Shown here: in pieces, positions 8,515-16,949 of the stretch
Position numbering within the stretch: the stretch's first letter is position 1
Layout of the letters: each line of letters begins with the position of its first letter
Origin: CAYWIT01 sp964458415
GTDB lineage: Bacteria; Pseudomonadota; Alphaproteobacteria; Micavibrionales; UBA2020
Direction: 5' to 3'
NCBI GenBank assembly: GCA_964458415.1
Contig: CAYWIT010000019.1
Location: forward strand, 1-47,465
DNA length: 47,465 bases
Notes under the pieces: generated by a model
The model's input: only the letters and a program-made list of their open reading frames with translations
What the model was told of the DNA's origin: nothing
Database searches by the model: none
Program-made: the position numbers and the translations under genes

Positions 8515-9765
8515 ATGCCCGAAACATTGGACATTGAGGAACTCAAACCCGGCCTGATAATTTTCCGGCGCGGCGACGTGCAGCATCGTCGCTGGTACTG
8601 CCGCCTTAAAGTGCCGGACGAAGACCGCTACAAGACTCATTCCCTGAAAACCATCGACATCGAAACTGCAAAAAACAGGGCTTACGACCATGACGCGGAA
8701 CTGCGTTTCAAGGTCAAACACGAAATGCCCGTGTTCAATCGCACCTTCGCGCAAGTGGCGCAGGAATACTCCGACAAGGAAAAAGGCCGCGCCGAGGTGG
8801 GGCAAATCACTCTCCACCGCTGGCGCATACAGGACTCACATATCAGAACCCAACTCAACCGCTTTTTAGGAAAGCACCAAATAACGCTCATCGGCCAAGA
8901 CCGTTGGCAGGAATATCCCGTCTGGCGGCAGAGGAACGGCAAAGGGCGTTCCGGCGATAAGGTCAGCGACGCCACCATCCGAAGTGAAATGGCGACGCTG
9001 AAATCCGTCATGCTTTATGCTGCCAGCAAGCAATACATCCGCGACAGCCAAGTGTTCAAAGGAAAGATTCCGATAAGCAAGGCGCGGCGCGAAGAATTTA
9101 CGCCGCAGGAATACCGCCAGCTTCACACTTTTGCCCGCAAATGGGTGAAGGAAGCACGAGGTGACAATAACGAATGGTATAGGACTGTTGCCTATAACTT
9201 TGTCCTTATCATGTGCAATACGGGCATGAGGCCGTCGGAAGTCAAGAACCTTCTCTGGAAGGACGTGGACATTCAGACGGACAAGCATGGACGGCAATTC
9301 GTGCGTCTTGCCGTGCGTGGCAAAGGCAAGCACCGCAACCTTGTCGCCGCAAGCAATGTGGCGACATATTTTGAACGTATCAAAGAAATCAGCAAAGCGG
9401 CCAAGCCCGATGATTGGGTATTTACGACCGACAAGGGCGATAGGGCGCGGACGCTTTACCATTCCCTGATTGAAAGACTTCTTATTGAATCTAAACTTCA
9501 AAAAAGTTCTTCCGGCAGCCGCCGGAGTACCTATTGTTTCCGCCATACCTATGCAACCTTCCGACTGACGGAGGGTGTTGACGTATATTTCTTGGCAAAA
9601 CAGATGGGAACATCGGTCAAGATGATCGAAGACCATTACGGGCATGTAAACCCCGTTAAAAATGCCGAGCGCATTTTGCAGGGTTTACCCGGATGGGAAA
9701 GCATAACCCCCCCCGCCATAGACCGAGCCGAGGGCGAGGACGGCGGGAAAGGGAAAAAGAAGTAA
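8515..9765 (+). CDS. Tyrosine recombinase / integrase of the element
   Basis: 416 residues. The N-terminal part resembles phage-type integrases with arm-binding and SAM-like domains; the C-terminal catalytic domain has NTGMRPSEV (Arg239), the GKGKHRN lysine loop, YCFRHTYATF (Arg343-His344; the usual first His of HxxRH is Tyr) and the nucleophile in DHYGHV (Tyr375). It should cut and join attP with attB in the ettA head. Start ATG 8515 follows AAGGGA. It sits about 170 bases from attL, reading inward, with candidate arm sites in between. Convergent with the fic gene. Confidence 0.93.
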   Translation: MPETLDIEELKPGLIIFRRGDVQHRRWYCRLKVPDEDRYKTHSLKTIDIETAKNRAYDHDAELRFKVKHEMPVFNRTFAQVAQEYSDKEKGRAEVGQITLHRWRIQDSHIRTQLNRFLGKHQITLIGQDRWQEYPVWRQRNGKGRSGDKVSDATIRSEMATLKSVMLYAASKQYIRDSQVFKGKIPISKARREEFTPQEYRQLHTFARKWVKEARGDNNEWYRTVAYNFVLIMCNTGMRPSEVKNLLWKDVDIQTDKHGRQFVRLAVRGKGKHRNLVAASNVATYFERIKEISKAAKPDDWVFTTDKGDRARTLYHSLIERLLIESKLQKSSSGSRRSTYCFRHTYATFRLTEGVDVYFLAKQMGTSVKMIEDHYGHVNPVKNAERILQGLPGWESITPPAIDRAEGEDGGKGKKK

Positions 9766-9778
9766 GGTTACAGAAACT

Positions 9779-9794
9779 GCGTCGAGTTCGACGC
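9779..9794. terminator. Hairpin between convergent int and fic
   Basis: GCGTCGA (9779-9785) pairs perfectly with TCGACGC (9788-9794). A second small stem (CTGCC/GGCAG) follows near 9815-9828. No T run follows on either strand, so its role as a bidirectional terminator is only suggested by the convergent gene order. Confidence 0.4.
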
Positions 9795-9828
9795 CCAATA
9801 GCGAAATTCTGCTCTGCCGAGGCAGGGA

Positions 9829-11382
9829 TTACTTGAAAATCTCCGAAAACTTGTCTTCGAGCATAGCGATTTCCTTTTTGGTAAGGGCGCTAAACTCTTT
9901 TTTCTTCGCCCTTTCGGAAATCTTGCCGCTGTTTTGACGCATGAACCCGATAAGCAGTTCGCTCAACCTGTCGGGCATATCAAAATGACCTTCGATGAAG
10001 GATTTCATTTTGTCGTGCTTGGCGAGATAGGCCACTTCATCGGGAAGGCTTGTTTCCACCGTATGTTTGACGCATTCGTAAAGAAACTCGGCTTGCGCCG
10101 TGGCGTCGAAATACCTGTAAAGGTCTATCGTTTCGTTGATGACTTCCACGTTTCCCGATGGCGTGGGATTCCATTCGATAAGGGGAAGCCGTGGCGCGGA
10201 ATAAGACTCCAGCACTTTCCTGTAGTCGTCAATGCGCTCCAGAATAACGGCGGACACGGGGAAAACCACGCCCTTGGGGGCAAAGCCCTTTTCCGTCAGA
10301 ACGTGGTGCATGATATATCTGTGGATACGTCCATTCCCGTCTTCAAAGGGATGGATAAACACGAAGCCAAAGGCAATAGCGGCAGCGGACAGAACAGGGT
10401 CATAGCCGCTCTTAATAAGACGGTCGTTCGCTTCAATCATTCCGTCTATCAGCTTTTCGATATCCTCCCATCTGGCGGAAATATGGTCTGGAACAGGAGC
10501 ATTGGTGATGCGATCATGTACACCGATGAAGCCCCCTTCGGTGCGCCAGCCCATTTTTGTGAAACGCGGGTCTTCGATGACGACGGTTTGCAGCCGCAAA
10601 AGTTCTTCCGGCGTCAGTTTCTTCTGTCCCGCCTGACCTATCGCCCGTCCCCAACGCTCTGCCCTGTTGTGGGCTGGCCTTTCGCCTTCGATGGCGTAAG
10701 AAGCCTTTGAATCTTTCAAGAGTAAAAAGGCTGCGGCGCGCGCCAATATATCGGGATGTATCTTTCCGATGGCTTGCTGCGCCCGTTTGTCCAGTTGAAG
10801 GCCGATAAGCTGCTCCAGATGCTTTGTCCTGCGGATAAGCGGGCAAAAATCACGGACGCCGGGAAGGTTATTTGTGACACGGTGACGCCTTGAGGGGGTT
10901 GGCGCTCCGGGGTATTGCATTTCCGCATCCAGTGCGTCAACGAAGTTCGTGACGGAGGTATCTTTCAGGCTTAGCTCTTTATCCATCAGCCATTCATAAA
11001 GAAACCACAAGCGGCGGCTGTGCTTTCCGGTCGGCTCTCCTTTTATGATTGCTTCAATCTCTTGGGGCTTGATGGCGCAAAAGAGGGCTTTGAGAACGCC
11101 AAGATCAAGCGCCTCATGGCGCAGGGCAAAACTGAGGTGGCCGGAAGGCGTGTCTTCCGGCTTGTGGCGCGGCGTGAAAACCGCCCATTCTTCCGCATCA
11201 TAGCGTTTATGCTTTTGGCTGATGGCGGCGCAAGCATGAGGCAGGGGAACTTTAAGGTCATAAGCGTCGATGAGCGCGGCATAACCCGCCAGCGTCATAT
11301 CCGGCTCTGGAAGCGTCCTGCCGTGAAAAACGTCTTTTATTTGTGAAAAACGATTTTTTTGTTCTTTATTCATGAAAATCAT
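9829..11382 (-). CDS. Fic-domain protein (class II, self-inhibited)
   Basis: 517 residues. The Fic core motif HPFEDGNGRIHR begins at His344 and is complete, so the enzyme is expected to transfer AMP (or another nucleotide phosphate) to a protein hydroxyl. The segment SYAIEGE, about 110 residues upstream, fits the inhibitory helix motif (S/T)xxxE(G/N); its place before the core makes this a class II Fic protein that carries its own brake. A long N-terminal region of unknown function and a C-terminal helical tail rich in Lys flank the core. The gene has two possible ATGs (11382, 11373). It is convergent with int. Its target is unknown; regulation by the repeats upstream is inferred. Confidence 0.9.
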   Translation of the reverse strand: MIFMNKEQKNRFSQIKDVFHGRTLPEPDMTLAGYAALIDAYDLKVPLPHACAAISQKHKRYDAEEWAVFTPRHKPEDTPSGHLSFALRHEALDLGVLKALFCAIKPQEIEAIIKGEPTGKHSRRLWFLYEWLMDKELSLKDTSVTNFVDALDAEMQYPGAPTPSRRHRVTNNLPGVRDFCPLIRRTKHLEQLIGLQLDKRAQQAIGKIHPDILARAAAFLLLKDSKASYAIEGERPAHNRAERWGRAIGQAGQKKLTPEELLRLQTVVIEDPRFTKMGWRTEGGFIGVHDRITNAPVPDHISARWEDIEKLIDGMIEANDRLIKSGYDPVLSAAAIAFGFVFIHPFEDGNGRIHRYIMHHVLTEKGFAPKGVVFPVSAVILERIDDYRKVLESYSAPRLPLIEWNPTPSGNVEVINETIDLYRYFDATAQAEFLYECVKHTVETSLPDEVAYLAKHDKMKSFIEGHFDMPDRLSELLIGFMRQNSGKISERAKKKEFSALTKKEIAMLEDKFSEIFK

Positions 11383-11447
11383 ATTGCCATGAATTTTGTA
11401 TTTTTCCCATGAAAAACGTATTTTTTATGCGGTTCTCATGAATTTTC
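11371..11447 (-). promoter_or_regulatory. Iterated CATGAA motifs at the fic start
   Basis: CATGAA occurs at 11371, 11388, 11408 and 11437, each followed by an A/T run; TGAAAAACG with an A/T tail also occurs twice (11343 and 11410). The cluster spans the fic start codon and its upstream region and is much more AT-rich than the genes around it. It looks like a multi-site operator for autoregulation, but no regulator is known. Confidence 0.4.
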
Positions 11448-11544
11448 ATTTAGAATGCAGAAAGAGAATTGACAAATAACAATATAAATCAATTACTTGT
11501 CATGCTGTAAACGCATGGGATAGAAAAATCAGGAGATGAAAGAT

Positions 11545-11587
11545 TGTGACGTTATATAAGTCACAGTATGGGGTACTACCCCATACT
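11545..11587. promoter_or_regulatory. Two palindromes between fic and the 66-residue gene
   Basis: TGTGAC (11545-11550) and GTCACA (11560-11565) form a spaced inverted repeat. Immediately after, AGTATGGGGTA (11565-11575) and TACCCCATACT (11577-11587) form a perfect palindrome with 11-base arms and one central base. They overlap the stop of the small gene and lie upstream of fic, fitting either operators or a terminator without T run. Confidence 0.45.
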
Positions 11588-11786
11588 AGAAACGCGGAGC
11601 CGAAGGCTTGAAAGCCCGTTTCCGGCGCAGGACGGTCTGGATGTTTTCCAGCGTGATGCGGGTCATGGGGCAATCTTGTGCCGTGAGATTGCGCCCTGCG
11701 AGATCGGCAAGGATGCCGCTGTACATGGCGCGGAGTTGCATTTCGTTCAGGTGTTCGAGTTCTGCTTGCGTGATGATGTAGGACAT
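11586..11786 (-). CDS. Small unknown protein (66 residues)
   Basis: Starts at ATG 11786 with an AGGAGC site seven bases upstream. The product begins MSYIITQAELEHLNEMQL and is helical and charged, with a basic C-terminal tail (VLRRKRAFKPSAPRF). I recognise no domain. It is co-oriented with fic and lies just before it, but it lacks the (S/T)xxxE(G/N) motif of Fic antitoxins. Codon use is like the surrounding element genes. It may be a conserved accessory protein of this element type. Confidence 0.6.
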   Translation of the reverse strand: MSYIITQAELEHLNEMQLRAMYSGILADLAGRNLTAQDCPMTRITLENIQTVLRRKRAFKPSAPRF

Positions 11787-12342
11787 TTTTTGCTCCTGTC
11801 TTTTTCTGACCGCGACATCGCGGCCTTCATGCGGCAGACAGGGCAGCGCGTTCGGCTGGACGCACTCGATGAAACGAAGTGGAGAAGCCCTTTAGGGCTT
11901 GCGTCCGTCAAAGACGAACCGATGGCAGGATGCGAAATGAAAAGGACGAGTGGCCGGACAGAAAAGGCCAGAGCGAAAACCCCTTTCAGCTTTGCAAGTG
12001 AATGAAGAAGCCATTGGGCAAATGCGCCGTGCAGTACGGCGCACCGCGTCTTATTCGCAGGCTCACGAAGCCAACTGCGTTGTCTTCGCCCATGCGGGTT
12101 TCAGCCGCTTTCGCATTAATCGGAAATAAAAATCAGGTTCAGGGGTCTTAACCCCTCACGGCGCAAGGGTCTTCGATGAACGGCGCAGGCCGTATCCCCA
12201 TGCTTCCGCGCAAGTGCTTGTGCAGCATGGGAGATACCCCTCAGCCTGCGCCGCCCTTGCCGCCGCACACCCCGCTCGCGCTCGCCGCTTGGCGTTCAGG
12301 TCGCATACGCGACCTGCAAACAACCAAGAAGGAGAGCAGAAA
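11787..12342. other. Gene-free, hairpin-rich stretch before the ardC operon
   Basis: No convincing gene in 556 bases. Visible structure: TGCGCCGT (12023-12030) pairing perfectly with ACGGCGCA (12036-12043) around GCAGT, and AGGTCGC / GCGACCT around ATAC shortly before the 12343 start (about 12299-12316). Several weaker stems (GGGGTCTTAACCCC near 12139) also occur. It may hold the promoter of the ardC operon; such regions can also act as single-strand promoters or initiation sites during conjugation, which is not shown here. Confidence 0.4.
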
Positions 12343-12570
12343 ATGAAAACGAAAACGAACTGGAACGGACTCAGCATTGAAATCAGCGCAGAGCCGAATC
12401 CGTTTCTTTCCCGCATTGAGGGGGAAGAAATCACCAGCCTGAAAGTAACCAGCTCGTCAGCCGCAAAGCCTCTTATCAATGACGCTTTCGCCGCTTCCCT
12501 TATCGCGCAAGCGGGGGGAGCAGCAAACTTTGTTGATGTGATGCTTTCCGCAGAACAACGCGCAGCGTGA
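12343..12570 (+). CDS. Small unknown protein (75 residues), first gene of ardC operon
   Basis: ATG 12343 follows AAGGAGAG at ideal spacing; the longer frame from 12214 lacks such a site. The product starts MKTKTNWNGLSIEISAEPNP and is acidic to neutral with an Ala-rich C-terminal half. No domain recognised. It is followed 10 bases later by another small gene and then ardC, all co-oriented with good ribosome sites, so they form one operon. Confidence 0.65.
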   Translation: MKTKTNWNGLSIEISAEPNPFLSRIEGEEITSLKVTSSSAAKPLINDAFAASLIAQAGGAANFVDVMLSAEQRAA

Positions 12571-12580
12571 GGGGGAAGCC

Positions 12581-12694
12581 ATGCAAGAGCAGCCTTTGAA
12601 AAACCCCGACTTCTGGACGCGCAGGATTGGCGACGACTTCAACCGCGCCGCCGATTTTGACACTTGGCTTTTCAACTTTCTGGACAGGGAGTAA
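12581..12694 (+). CDS. Very small unknown protein (37 residues)
   Basis: ATG 12581 is preceded by GAGGGGGAAG. The product begins MQEQPLKNPDFWTRRIGDDF and ends FDTWLFNFLDRE: aromatic and acidic, with no known domain. Stop at 12692-12694, five bases before the ardC start. The tight spacing and ribosome site on each side support a real gene, possibly translationally coupled to ardC. Confidence 0.6.
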   Translation: MQEQPLKNPDFWTRRIGDDFNRAADFDTWLFNFLDRE

Positions 12695-12699
12695 TCACC

Positions 12700-13602
12700 A
12701 TGACCGAACGTAAAGACGTTTATGTCCGTGTGACTGACCGCATTATTTCTGACCTTGAAAAAGGAGTCCGCACATGGCTGAAACCGTGGAACGTAGGGCA
12801 TACGGCGGGAAAAATCACCCGCCCCTTGCGGCATAACGGCATCCCCTATCAAGGCATGAATATCCTGCTGCTGTGGGGCGAAGCCTTGGAGAAAGGTTAT
12901 TCCGCGCCTATCTGGATAACCTTCAAGCAGGCGCAGGAACTGGGCGGCCATGTCCGCAAGGGCGAACACGGCTCACTTGTTGTTTACGCCAACAAAGTGA
13001 CCCGCACCGAGACGGACGACAAGGGCGAGGAAGTGGAACGGCAGATTCCATTTATGAAGGGATATACCGTTTTCAATGTGGAGCAGGTTGAGGGATTGCC
13101 AGCCCATTACTACGGCAAGCCTGAAAATCCGCTGCCGCTTGCGGAACGCCTTGACCATGCGGAAAGGTTTATTGCCAATACAGGCATCCCCGTCCAGCAT
13201 GGCGGGAACAGCGCCTATTACGCACCCGCGAAAGACCTTGTGCAAATGCCGCCGTTTGAAGCCTTCAAGGACAGGGAAAGTTACTACGCCACGATTTTGC
13301 ATGAATTGATTCATGCGACCAGCCACAAAAGCCGCCTTGACCGCAGCTTTAACGCCAAACGCTTTGGCGATAACGGTTATGCGCGGGAGGAACTTGTGGC
13401 GGAACTCGGTGCGGCCTTCCTGTCGGCAGACCTTGGCATTACGCCGGAAATCAGGGAAGACCATGCGGCATATCTGGCGCATTGGCTGAAAGCATTGAAG
13501 GAGGACAGCCGCGCCATATTCAGCGCGGCAGCCCACGCGCAACGCGCAGCCGACTTCCTGCAATCGCTCCAAGAGAAGGGGGCAGCGGCGGATGCGGCAT
13601 AA
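12700..13602 (+). CDS. ArdC-like antirestriction protein (ssDNA-binding N-domain plus zincin)
   Basis: 300 residues. The N-terminal part (DVYVRVTDRIISDLEKGV, LKPWN, GMNILLLW) is the ArdC ssDNA-binding domain (DUF1738); the C-terminal part is a zinc-metallopeptidase-like domain with HELIHATSH (His201, Glu202, His205). ArdC proteins protect incoming single-stranded DNA from host restriction during conjugation. Start ATG 12700 has AGGGAG upstream. It is third in its operon; strong hairpins follow the stop. Its presence fits an element moved by conjugation. Confidence 0.92.
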   Translation: MTERKDVYVRVTDRIISDLEKGVRTWLKPWNVGHTAGKITRPLRHNGIPYQGMNILLLWGEALEKGYSAPIWITFKQAQELGGHVRKGEHGSLVVYANKVTRTETDDKGEEVERQIPFMKGYTVFNVEQVEGLPAHYYGKPENPLPLAERLDHAERFIANTGIPVQHGGNSAYYAPAKDLVQMPPFEAFKDRESYYATILHELIHATSHKSRLDRSFNAKRFGDNGYAREELVAELGAAFLSADLGITPEIREDHAAYLAHWLKALKEDSRAIFSAAAHAQRAADFLQSLQEKGAAADAA

Positions 13603-13715
13603 GAAAATGCCGCATCCAACGGGCGAAGGTCGCCGCCGGAAGACACCGGCGGCGACCTTCGCATTTATAAATACGTGTGTAAAATAATTTGTGCCGCAGC
13701 CCACGGGCTGCGGCA
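13590..13715. repeat. Three consecutive perfect inverted repeats after ardC
   Basis: Hairpin 1: GGATGCGGCAT (13590-13600) with ATGCCGCATCC (13607-13617), overlapping the ardC stop. Hairpin 2: a 17-base arm at 13623-13639, beginning GCGAAGGTCG, with its exact complement at 13646-13662 around AAGACA. Hairpin 3: TGCCGCAGCCC (13692-13702) with GGGCTGCGGCA (13705-13715). None is followed by a T run. The second may terminate transcription; the set resembles a folded DNA/RNA element more than one terminator. Confidence 0.75.
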
Positions 13716-13765
13716 TGATTGCTATTAATTCAGTCGTCCATTAAGCTGCTGTTGGGAGATACAAC

Positions 13766-14251
13766 ATGTACGAAAAGCGCTTTTCTGACTGGCTACCTTG
13801 GCAGGAACGGAGAGAATTACCCGGCAAATACTGTCCGGGGGTTTATATTGTCGCCCTTTCAGAGCGTAATCTTGCCGGAAAGCCGTTTTCATGGCGAAAA
13901 GAGATAGTCTATATCGGGGTGACCAATGCCGTAGGCGGTCTTATCGGTCGGTTAGCCCATTTTGATGATACAATTTCAGGAAAGAAATTGCGTCATGGCG
14001 GCGCTGACCGCGTAAGATATAAGCACAGGAAATACAGCAGTCTTTCAGAACGCTTATTCGTTTCCGTCGCGTCATTTGATTGCGATGTCGGCTCAAAACT
14101 CCCCGACGATTTCAGGATAATGGGCAAAGTCGTAGAGTTTGAATACCTTTGCTTCGCGCAATACGCTGAAAAATTTGGCAGGCTGCCTGAATTTAACGAT
14201 ATGAAGGCTTCGCCAAAATTCAGCCTGAAGGTTAAAAGCCGCAAGGCTTAA
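13766..14251 (+). CDS. GIY-YIG nuclease-like protein
   Basis: 161 residues. Contains GVYIVAL and, after a spacer, IVYIGVTN followed by LIGRLAHF and a later VVEFEYLCF, matching the order of GIY-YIG nuclease motifs (GIY, YIG, catalytic Arg, catalytic Glu). The GIY is GVY here, a common variant. Start ATG 13766 has GGGAGA upstream. No DNA-binding domain is fused. It stands after the triple hairpin and converges with the gene ending at 14248 (4-base overlap). A nuclease role in DNA processing or defence is inferred from the fold only. Confidence 0.65.
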   Translation: MYEKRFSDWLPWQERRELPGKYCPGVYIVALSERNLAGKPFSWRKEIVYIGVTNAVGGLIGRLAHFDDTISGKKLRHGGADRVRYKHRKYSSLSERLFVSVASFDCDVGSKLPDDFRIMGKVVEFEYLCFAQYAEKFGRLPEFNDMKASPKFSLKVKSRKA

Positions 14252-14580
14252 AGCTGAGACAATAGAGCAGTCCGTACATCCTCCTCGCTCCAAAGAAGTC
14301 GCTCAGGATTTCCACGAAGAAGCGTTGGCCGCTTCTTCGTGATCGTCGCGCCGACCTTATGCGGTTTCAAGTCCGAGCCGATAAGGTTCTCTATGACGGA
14401 TGCTTTCAGCACCGTCAGCTTGACAAAATCGCCCTCGATATGGGCGATTTGCGCGACGATTTTCTGTTTCCCCCACGGGCGGGATTTTTTACGGTGGCGG
14501 GAATGGCTGGGTGGCCAGATTGCCTCTGTCCATTCCACAACGTCGGATTCAACAAACTCGCCTGATTGCGTCCATGTCAT
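14248..14580 (-). CDS. Unknown protein downstream of relaxase (110 residues)
   Basis: ATG 14580 follows a CGAGGAGATAATC ribosome region and starts two bases after the relaxase stop, so it is the last gene of the mob operon. The product begins MTWTQSGEFVESDVVEWTEA; it is basic in the middle (HSRHRKKSRPWGKQK) and predicted mixed alpha/beta. I recognise no family. A role tied to mobilization is suggested only by position. Confidence 0.65.
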   Translation of the reverse strand: MTWTQSGEFVESDVVEWTEAIWPPSHSRHRKKSRPWGKQKIVAQIAHIEGDFVKLTVLKASVIENLIGSDLKPHKVGATITKKRPTLLRGNPERLLWSEEDVRTALLSQL

Positions 14581-14582
14581 GA

Positions 14583-16508
14583 TTATCTCCTCGCGTTAAA
14601 TCTTGCGGATGCTTTGGGGACTGCCGTTGTTGCCGCCATGCGGATTGTTTGTGTCGGTTTGACGGTGGGGCTTCCATCGTCAGGGCGCAATCCGGCACGG
14701 TGCAGGAGTTCCTTGGTTTCAAGGACGCTTGCGCGGAGGTTGACCGTCGCCATCGGCGGATTGACCGGAGGTCGGATATACGGCCTTGTGACGGTATAAA
14801 GTAATTCGTTATTTGGTTTCTCGCGCAATGTTGCGGTGAAAACCCTTTCGTCCAGCCGTTTTTCCGGCGGCGGCGACATAACGGCAATCGGCCAGCGCGG
14901 GACGCCGTTGAGGGCGTAGCCCATATTCATGACCACGGCGTAGAATTGCCTGTTGGCTTCCTGTCGTCGCTTGTCCTCTTCCGCTCTGACCTGCAATTCA
15001 GCGTAACGCCGGATATATTCGTTAAGCTGTGCTTGTTTCTCGACAATCTCTTTTTCTCTCGTCTTTTCCTTGTATTCCTTCTCCTCGATAGCCTTGATAT
15101 GCAGGGTTTCAAGTGTGCGTTCTATCATGCGGCGGATTGCGCCGCGCATCTCGTCGGAGATGAGGTTGTTTTCAAGCGCGGATTGCAACATGGACAAATC
15201 GCCCGACAGAAGGGCGATTTTGGTTTCCACGGCGGCCAGTTGCACGGCGACAGGCGCGATTTCGATGGGCTTGACGGCTTGCGGAGCTGGCGGCTCTGTC
15301 GCCGTGGAAACATACCGCGCAATCTCCTGACGTAATCGCAGGGCTTCGGTTTTATGTTCCTCTTTGTAGGTTTTGACGGTCTTTTGGAGGTCTTGGCGCT
15401 CCAGCAGGTGCGACCGGACAAGCGCATGAAGCTCTTTCCGGTCGCGGTCAAGGGCAGTTTTGGTTTCGGCCTCGTTCAGGGCGCGGACTTTCTTGTATTC
15501 GCCCGTGGCCTTGTGCCAGATGCCCTTGAACCCGCGCGGCAGACGCGCCGCCCGTGTTCGGGTTTCCTGCACCCAGCGAATTTGTTGCTTTTCTATCAGG
15601 GTTTCACGATCCTTGCGCTGAACGGCGACAAGGGCGCGGATTTCCTGCACCAGCGGCTGGCGGATTTCTTTGGCGCGTTGATTGGATTCCGCGATATAGC
15701 GTTGGAGATTTTCGCCCATGCGCTCGGCCAGGAACGTCTTGGCCGAGGCAATATCCGGCAGTTTTTCAGGAAGCCCGAGGCGGGCTTTCAAATCCCTTGT
15801 GCCAATATCCAGCCACCTTGTCAGGGAATAGACCCCGCCCGTCACATCGAGGGCGACAAAGCCCCGTTTGTCGCCCTGTGCCAGCAAAAACCCGCGCTCT
15901 TGCAGGGCGCGGGCGAAGGTTTCCTTGCTGTCGGATTGTTCCCATGCCGCCTTGAAGATGGCTTTCATGGCTTGCGGGTCTTGCGCCAGCCGGACGGCTT
16001 GGCGGTGTTCTTCCCGCGTCATGTGCCACGGGCTGCGCGGCTGGCCTTTTTTCATGCCCTCGGGCATTTTCCAGCCATATTTCAGGAATAGACCCCTTGA
16101 TAAATCCATTAATTTTCTTTTGAAGTGCGCCATGTTGACGGCGACCAGCTTTTCCGTGTCAATCCGCGACCAGACGGCATGGCAATGCCGCCGCCCGTTC
16201 TTTTCGTGGAATACGACGATACGTGGCTGGCCGATAAGGTGTAGTCTGCGCTCGATTTCCTCGATAGCGGCTTCAAATTCTTCTATCGGCACATCGGCAT
16301 CTTCGGGAGGGTTCAGGGATACGGAGAACAGGAATTGCTTGCAGCGCGTTCCCCGGCTCATGGCTTCGGCCTCGCGCAAAGCCCCCGCGAGGGTTTCGGA
16401 TACGAAGCCCCTGACTTCATGGACGGTTACATGGTCGTTTTCATCGCCGTTCAGCAGGTGTTTACCCAGTTCCGCCGCATTTGCCCGCTGACTGGCGTAA
16501 AAGATCAT
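14583..16508 (-). CDS. Relaxase / mobilization nuclease (MobA/VirD2-like)
   Basis: 641 residues. The N-terminal relaxase domain has the metal-binding HEKNGRRHCHAVWSRID (HxxxxxxHxH, motif III) and an upstream GTRCKQFLFSVSLNPP segment; a tyrosine near the N-terminus (MIFYASQRA) is a candidate nucleophile. The middle and C-terminal parts are long, charged coiled coils (about residues 290-520). It should nick oriT and lead the strand into the recipient. Start overlaps the mobC stop by four bases (16505-16508). Best grouped with MOBP/MOBQ-type relaxases; the exact class needs a profile search. Confidence 0.92.
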   Translation of the reverse strand: MIFYASQRANAAELGKHLLNGDENDHVTVHEVRGFVSETLAGALREAEAMSRGTRCKQFLFSVSLNPPEDADVPIEEFEAAIEEIERRLHLIGQPRIVVFHEKNGRRHCHAVWSRIDTEKLVAVNMAHFKRKLMDLSRGLFLKYGWKMPEGMKKGQPRSPWHMTREEHRQAVRLAQDPQAMKAIFKAAWEQSDSKETFARALQERGFLLAQGDKRGFVALDVTGGVYSLTRWLDIGTRDLKARLGLPEKLPDIASAKTFLAERMGENLQRYIAESNQRAKEIRQPLVQEIRALVAVQRKDRETLIEKQQIRWVQETRTRAARLPRGFKGIWHKATGEYKKVRALNEAETKTALDRDRKELHALVRSHLLERQDLQKTVKTYKEEHKTEALRLRQEIARYVSTATEPPAPQAVKPIEIAPVAVQLAAVETKIALLSGDLSMLQSALENNLISDEMRGAIRRMIERTLETLHIKAIEEKEYKEKTREKEIVEKQAQLNEYIRRYAELQVRAEEDKRRQEANRQFYAVVMNMGYALNGVPRWPIAVMSPPPEKRLDERVFTATLREKPNNELLYTVTRPYIRPPVNPPMATVNLRASVLETKELLHRAGLRPDDGSPTVKPTQTIRMAATTAVPKASARFNARR

Positions 16509-16912
16509 TTTTCGGCCTCTGGCGGTAGGACATTTTCAATGTCGGCATGAATGCCGAGGGCTTTGACCAACTCGCCATTCATGGACTGAATGGCGGCGCA
16601 AGCCTCTAAAATGGCCTTTTCGGTTTCGGGGGTGATCGGCAAAGAGCCGCTATGGACGGCCTTTGCCAACTGGTTCAGGTTCGAGGACAGGCGGGAACGC
16701 CCCAAAGCCCCCAGCACCTTGGTTAAGGCTTGCTCGTCCTGAACAGGCCGCCGGAAGGTTCTTTTAAGCGGGGTACGGTTTTCAAACAGGCATGACCGGA
16801 CGTATTCGCCCACGGTCTGCGACCCCGCATCCTCGCCCAGCTTCCGGCGCTGCGCCCGTGTCAGGCGCATCGAAAAAGGTACTGTGTAATCATTTTCCGT
16901 CTGGTCTGTCAT
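16505..16912 (-). CDS. mobC: MobC-like relaxosome accessory protein
   Basis: 135 residues. The N-terminus (YTVPFSMRLTRAQRRKLGED) looks like a ribbon-helix-helix DNA-binding unit, and the C-terminal LGRSRLSSNLNQLAKA is the hallmark of the MobC family. MobC binds oriT next to the relaxase and helps melt it. First gene of the mob operon (mobC - relaxase - 110-residue protein), read away from the oriT candidate directly upstream. Confidence 0.9.
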   Translation of the reverse strand: MTDQTENDYTVPFSMRLTRAQRRKLGEDAGSQTVGEYVRSCLFENRTPLKRTFRRPVQDEQALTKVLGALGRSRLSSNLNQLAKAVHSGSLPITPETEKAILEACAAIQSMNGELVKALGIHADIENVLPPEAEK

Positions 16913-16949
16913 GCTCCCCCGCTGGGCTGGCAGAAAGATTAACGGTTAT

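Noticed and set aside
11586..11786. 66-residue protein as a Fic antitoxin
   Set aside because: It lacks the (S/T)xxxE(G/N) motif, and the Fic protein carries its own inhibitory helix.
12679..12687. Another TCTGGACAG arm site
   Set aside because: Single copy inside a coding sequence, far from the ends; likely chance.
13590..13715. CRISPR array
   Set aside because: The repeats are inverted arms of three different hairpins; there are no regular direct repeats with spacers or cas genes.
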